From assembly GCF_003202755.1 (NCBI RefSeq), contig NZ_QGLK01000001.1:62001-126000 (forward strand): 64,000 nucleotides of DNA, in the 5' to 3' direction. The notes under the pieces are model-generated. The model did not search any database. It saw only the letters and a list, made by a program, of their open reading frames with translations, and had not been told where the DNA came from. This DNA is from Bifidobacterium asteroides. Its GTDB lineage: Bacteria > Actinomycetota > Actinomycetes > Actinomycetales > Bifidobacteriaceae. The position numbers were made by a program, and so were the translations under genes. Below are positions 62,082 to 64,000 of the stretch, piece after piece. Within the stretch, counting starts at the first letter, position 1. The number at the start of each line of letters is the position of its first letter.

Positions 62082-63263
62082 ATGGCTAATCTGACTCTCT
62101 ATCCGGCAACCCTGCAGTGGGCCGTTGAGGAGAGCGATGCCGATCCGGTGGCCCTGTCTCGGCGCCGGGGGCTTGGCCAGTTGCCGGATTGGCTGGAATC
62201 CAAGGAGCCCGTGTCCGTATCCTTCAACAAGGTTGAGCAGCTCAGCAGGGCCCTGCATGTTCCTTTCGGCGCCTTGGTCAGGTCGGTCGTGCCCCAGCGT
62301 CGCCTTGAGCCTCTGGTCCGGTACCGTACCGTAGGCAATACGTCTGTGCAGCCCAGCAAAAACCTGCAGGACACCATCGACCAGATGCGATTCAGGCAGG
62401 AATGGGCCAGGGACGAATTGCTTGAGTCCGGCTTGGACGCCAACCCGCTGGTCGGTTCGGTACAGGATGCCGAGCATGACGATGCCCTGGCTGATGCGCT
62501 TCGCTCCACCCTTGGACTGGATGGTCGCTCTGCCTGGGAGGGCGGCAATTCCAGCGACCGTTTCCGTCAGCTCAAGGAACGGGCATCCAATGCGGGCATC
62601 ATGATCATGCTCAATTCCCAGGTGGGTTCCGTGAGTTCTCGAAAACTGGATCTTCAGGAATTCCGTGGATTCGTGCTGATCGACGACATGGCTCCGCTGG
62701 TGTTCATCAACAGAAACGATTCCTTTGACGGCATGATCTTCACTTTGATTCATGAGGTGGGGCACGTACTGCTGGGCACTCAGGAGCTCTTCGACGGCAT
62801 TGGCGGCCAAGGAGACCGCAAGGCCACGGAGCGCACGATAAACCGAGCAGTGGTAAAGGCCGTGATTGACGATGAACGCTTCCGGCGGCTCTGGCAGGAG
62901 AAGTTGGACGGGGGCAAAGAGCCGGCCGATGCCGCGGAGTCCATAGCTGACGACTTCCATCTGAGTGCCTTGGCCATGGGGATACAAGCCCATCAGTTCG
63001 GCTTGACTGACGAGGATACGCTTGAGGAGCTGCGAGCACGAATGGATCGGCATCTTCAGGGCAAGGCCGCTCATCGTCAGGAGCGGGAAACCCGTGGTAA
63101 TGGCAACAGGACCAATGCCTCGAGGGTCGATACCGGTTTCGTCCGCTTGGTCAATGCCGCCATGGACGGGGGCAGACTGGCTCCGACTGAGGGCTTCGAC
63201 TTGGTGGGGGTGCGCTCCCCGCAGTCTTATCAGGGGTTGATTCGTGAAAAGAAGCTGATATGA
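62082..63263 (+). CDS. XRE/ImmA-IrrE-type metallopeptidase, putative antitoxin partner
   Basis: 393 aa from the ATG at 62082 (AAGGAG six bases upstream); an earlier start lacks a site. An N-terminal helical domain (about 1-60, SFNKVEQLSRALHVPFGALV) looks like a divergent helix-turn-helix. A COG2856 ImmA/IrrE zinc peptidase domain follows, with His224-Glu225 and His228 in HEVGH. Its stop overlaps the next gene's ATG. COG2856 proteins next to DUF4411 PIN genes have been proposed as toxin-antitoxin pairs; the peptidase would neutralise or regulate the partner. Confidence 0.85.
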   Translation: MANLTLYPATLQWAVEESDADPVALSRRRGLGQLPDWLESKEPVSVSFNKVEQLSRALHVPFGALVRSVVPQRRLEPLVRYRTVGNTSVQPSKNLQDTIDQMRFRQEWARDELLESGLDANPLVGSVQDAEHDDALADALRSTLGLDGRSAWEGGNSSDRFRQLKERASNAGIMIMLNSQVGSVSSRKLDLQEFRGFVLIDDMAPLVFINRNDSFDGMIFTLIHEVGHVLLGTQELFDGIGGQGDRKATERTINRAVVKAVIDDERFRRLWQEKLDGGKEPADAAESIADDFHLSALAMGIQAHQFGLTDEDTLEELRARMDRHLQGKAAHRQERETRGNGNRTNASRVDTGFVRLVNAAMDGGRLAPTEGFDLVGVRSPQSYQGLIREKKLI

Positions 63264-63853
63264 CCGCTACTCTTTACCTGCCTGATTCCAACATCTTCAT
63301 CGCCTCTTACCGGTTCAACCATCCTTTCGACTATAAGGAGTTCCACCCCTTCTGGCGATGGATGGAAAAGCTGGTTGAGGACAAGGCAATTGCCATGGTG
63401 GATGTCGTCTACGAAGAGCTGATCAACGAGCAAGCCGCTGATCCCGATATGCTGGATCTTTGGGTGCGTGCAGTGTTCAAAGGCCGCCAAATAAGCCATA
63501 AGGGTGACAAGTATGCGCAGGTCTATGCGAAAATTCAGGATTATCTGGTCACCTGCGGGAATTATACGGAAGAGTCACGCCAATGTTGGGAGCCAGAGAG
63601 CAAGGCGGATCCCTGGCTGATCGCCGTGGCCAAGGTCGAGGGGGCAGTCATAGTGACGGATGAGGCCCGGGTTCCGCTGCAACAGGGGCAGCATATGAAG
63701 AAAGAGCCCAAGATCCCTAATATCGCAGACCATTTTGGGGTGGAGAGCATGAGCCTGCGTCAGTTCTTCGATGCCAACGGAAGGTTGAAGAAAGCCCGGT
63801 ATGTTCCTAAGCCTCGTGATAAGAAGAGCGAAGATCCAATCGTATTGTTCTGA
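63260..63853 (+). CDS. DUF4411 PIN-domain protein, putative toxin
   Basis: 197 aa; ATG overlaps the upstream stop (ATGA), so the two are translated together. The PIN fold is suggested by the acidic set: Asp in LPDSNIFI, Glu in VYEELINE, Asp in SKADPWLIAVAK and Asp in IVTDEA. These would bind Mg2+ for ribonuclease action, as in VapC-like toxins. DUF4411 proteins are typically encoded directly after a COG2856 metallopeptidase. RNA cleavage has not been tested here. Confidence 0.85.
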   Translation: MTATLYLPDSNIFIASYRFNHPFDYKEFHPFWRWMEKLVEDKAIAMVDVVYEELINEQAADPDMLDLWVRAVFKGRQISHKGDKYAQVYAKIQDYLVTCGNYTEESRQCWEPESKADPWLIAVAKVEGAVIVTDEARVPLQQGQHMKKEPKIPNIADHFGVESMSLRQFFDANGRLKKARYVPKPRDKKSEDPIVLF

Positions 63854-63934
63854 AATGGCGAGGGAACATCGGCAGTTTCATCTTTTCAGCGGTCGTTCAG
63901 CAAAAATTCAGCGGCATTGTCTACCATGGAACCC

Positions 63935-64000
63935 ATGAATGGCAAGCTGAAGGTTCACGGACATTTCAACGGCCTTAAAACGACGCTTTTGTTCGCCCTT
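63935..64000 (+). CDS. htpX: 5' end of an htpX-like M48 metalloprotease gene (continues outside window)
   Basis: The last 22 codons read M-N-G-K-L-K-V-H-G-H-F-N-G-L-K-T-T-L-L-F-A-L. The HFNGLKT segment followed by a hydrophobic helix matches the N-terminus of actinobacterial HtpX membrane zinc proteases. The ATG at 63926, in frame nine bases earlier, may be the true start. The catalytic HEXXH is outside the window. Confidence 0.6.
   Translation, partial: MNGKLKVHGHFNGLKTTLLFAL

Overview
This 64 kb window is chromosomal DNA of a high-GC Gram-positive bacterium, most probably a Bifidobacterium. The clearest support is the actinobacterial division and phospho-signalling block (fhaA-fhaB-pstP-rodA-pbpA-pknA-pknB, with crgA, a DUF881 gene and a class E sortase nearby). 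Further support comes from a tandem pair of YhgE/Pip proteins, phosphoenolpyruvate carboxylase, an FprA-type reductase, DUF3073, and LPKAG/LAKTG-anchored surface proteins with InlB/Flg_new repeats. The species is not assigned. All functions are read from motifs and gene context; no database search was run.

Layout. 1-726: C-terminal end of a thioredoxin-reductase/AhpF-like protein. 884-9190: an alpha-galactoside locus, with a divergent LacI regulator, a lipoprotein binding protein, two permeases and two clan GH-D (GH36-type) alpha-galactosidases; no ATPase gene is present. 9707-13240: a large wall-anchored RCC1-repeat protein. 13520-21650: housekeeping genes (ppc, a ThrE exporter, trpS, DUF3073, an SCP2-like protein, a small membrane protein, a rhomboid protease). 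21651-22017: a gene-free stretch carrying a cluster of DnaA-box-like 9-mers beside an AT-rich tract, a candidate replication origin or DnaA-binding locus. 22018-24426: crgA, DUF881 gene, srtE. 24762-29061: an AT-richer LacI / PfkB kinase / ADP-ribosylglycohydrolase / MFS operon with the same gene content as E. coli yegTUVW. 29152-38114: the seven-gene wall-growth and Ser/Thr phosphorylation operon on the minus strand, with overlapping or closely spaced genes. 38324-39187: a LAKTG-anchored surface protein. 39530-49672: an S9 peptidase, a ClC-type channel, twin YhgE/Pip proteins and an alpha/beta hydrolase. 49694-52953: a copper cassette with an unusual cupredoxin-CopA-YHS fusion diverging from csoR across a CsoR-type operator. 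53119-61906: a DAACS symporter, tRNA-Leu(CAG), tgt, an HtrA-like protease, a second P1B ATPase and an FprA-like reductase. 62082-63853: an XRE/ImmA-like metallopeptidase coupled to a DUF4411 PIN protein (a toxin-antitoxin-type pair). 63935-64000: the start of an htpX-like gene.

Genes that appear to act together are the alpha-galactoside uptake and hydrolysis set, the nucleoside or ADP-ribose-like salvage set, the elongation/division set, and the copper set. The class E sortase and the LAKTG substrate lie 15 kb apart and form a plausible enzyme-substrate pair. Base composition is mosaic: the ABC-transporter genes and the 24.7-29.1 kb operon are visibly AT-richer than their neighbours, which suggests separate acquisition.
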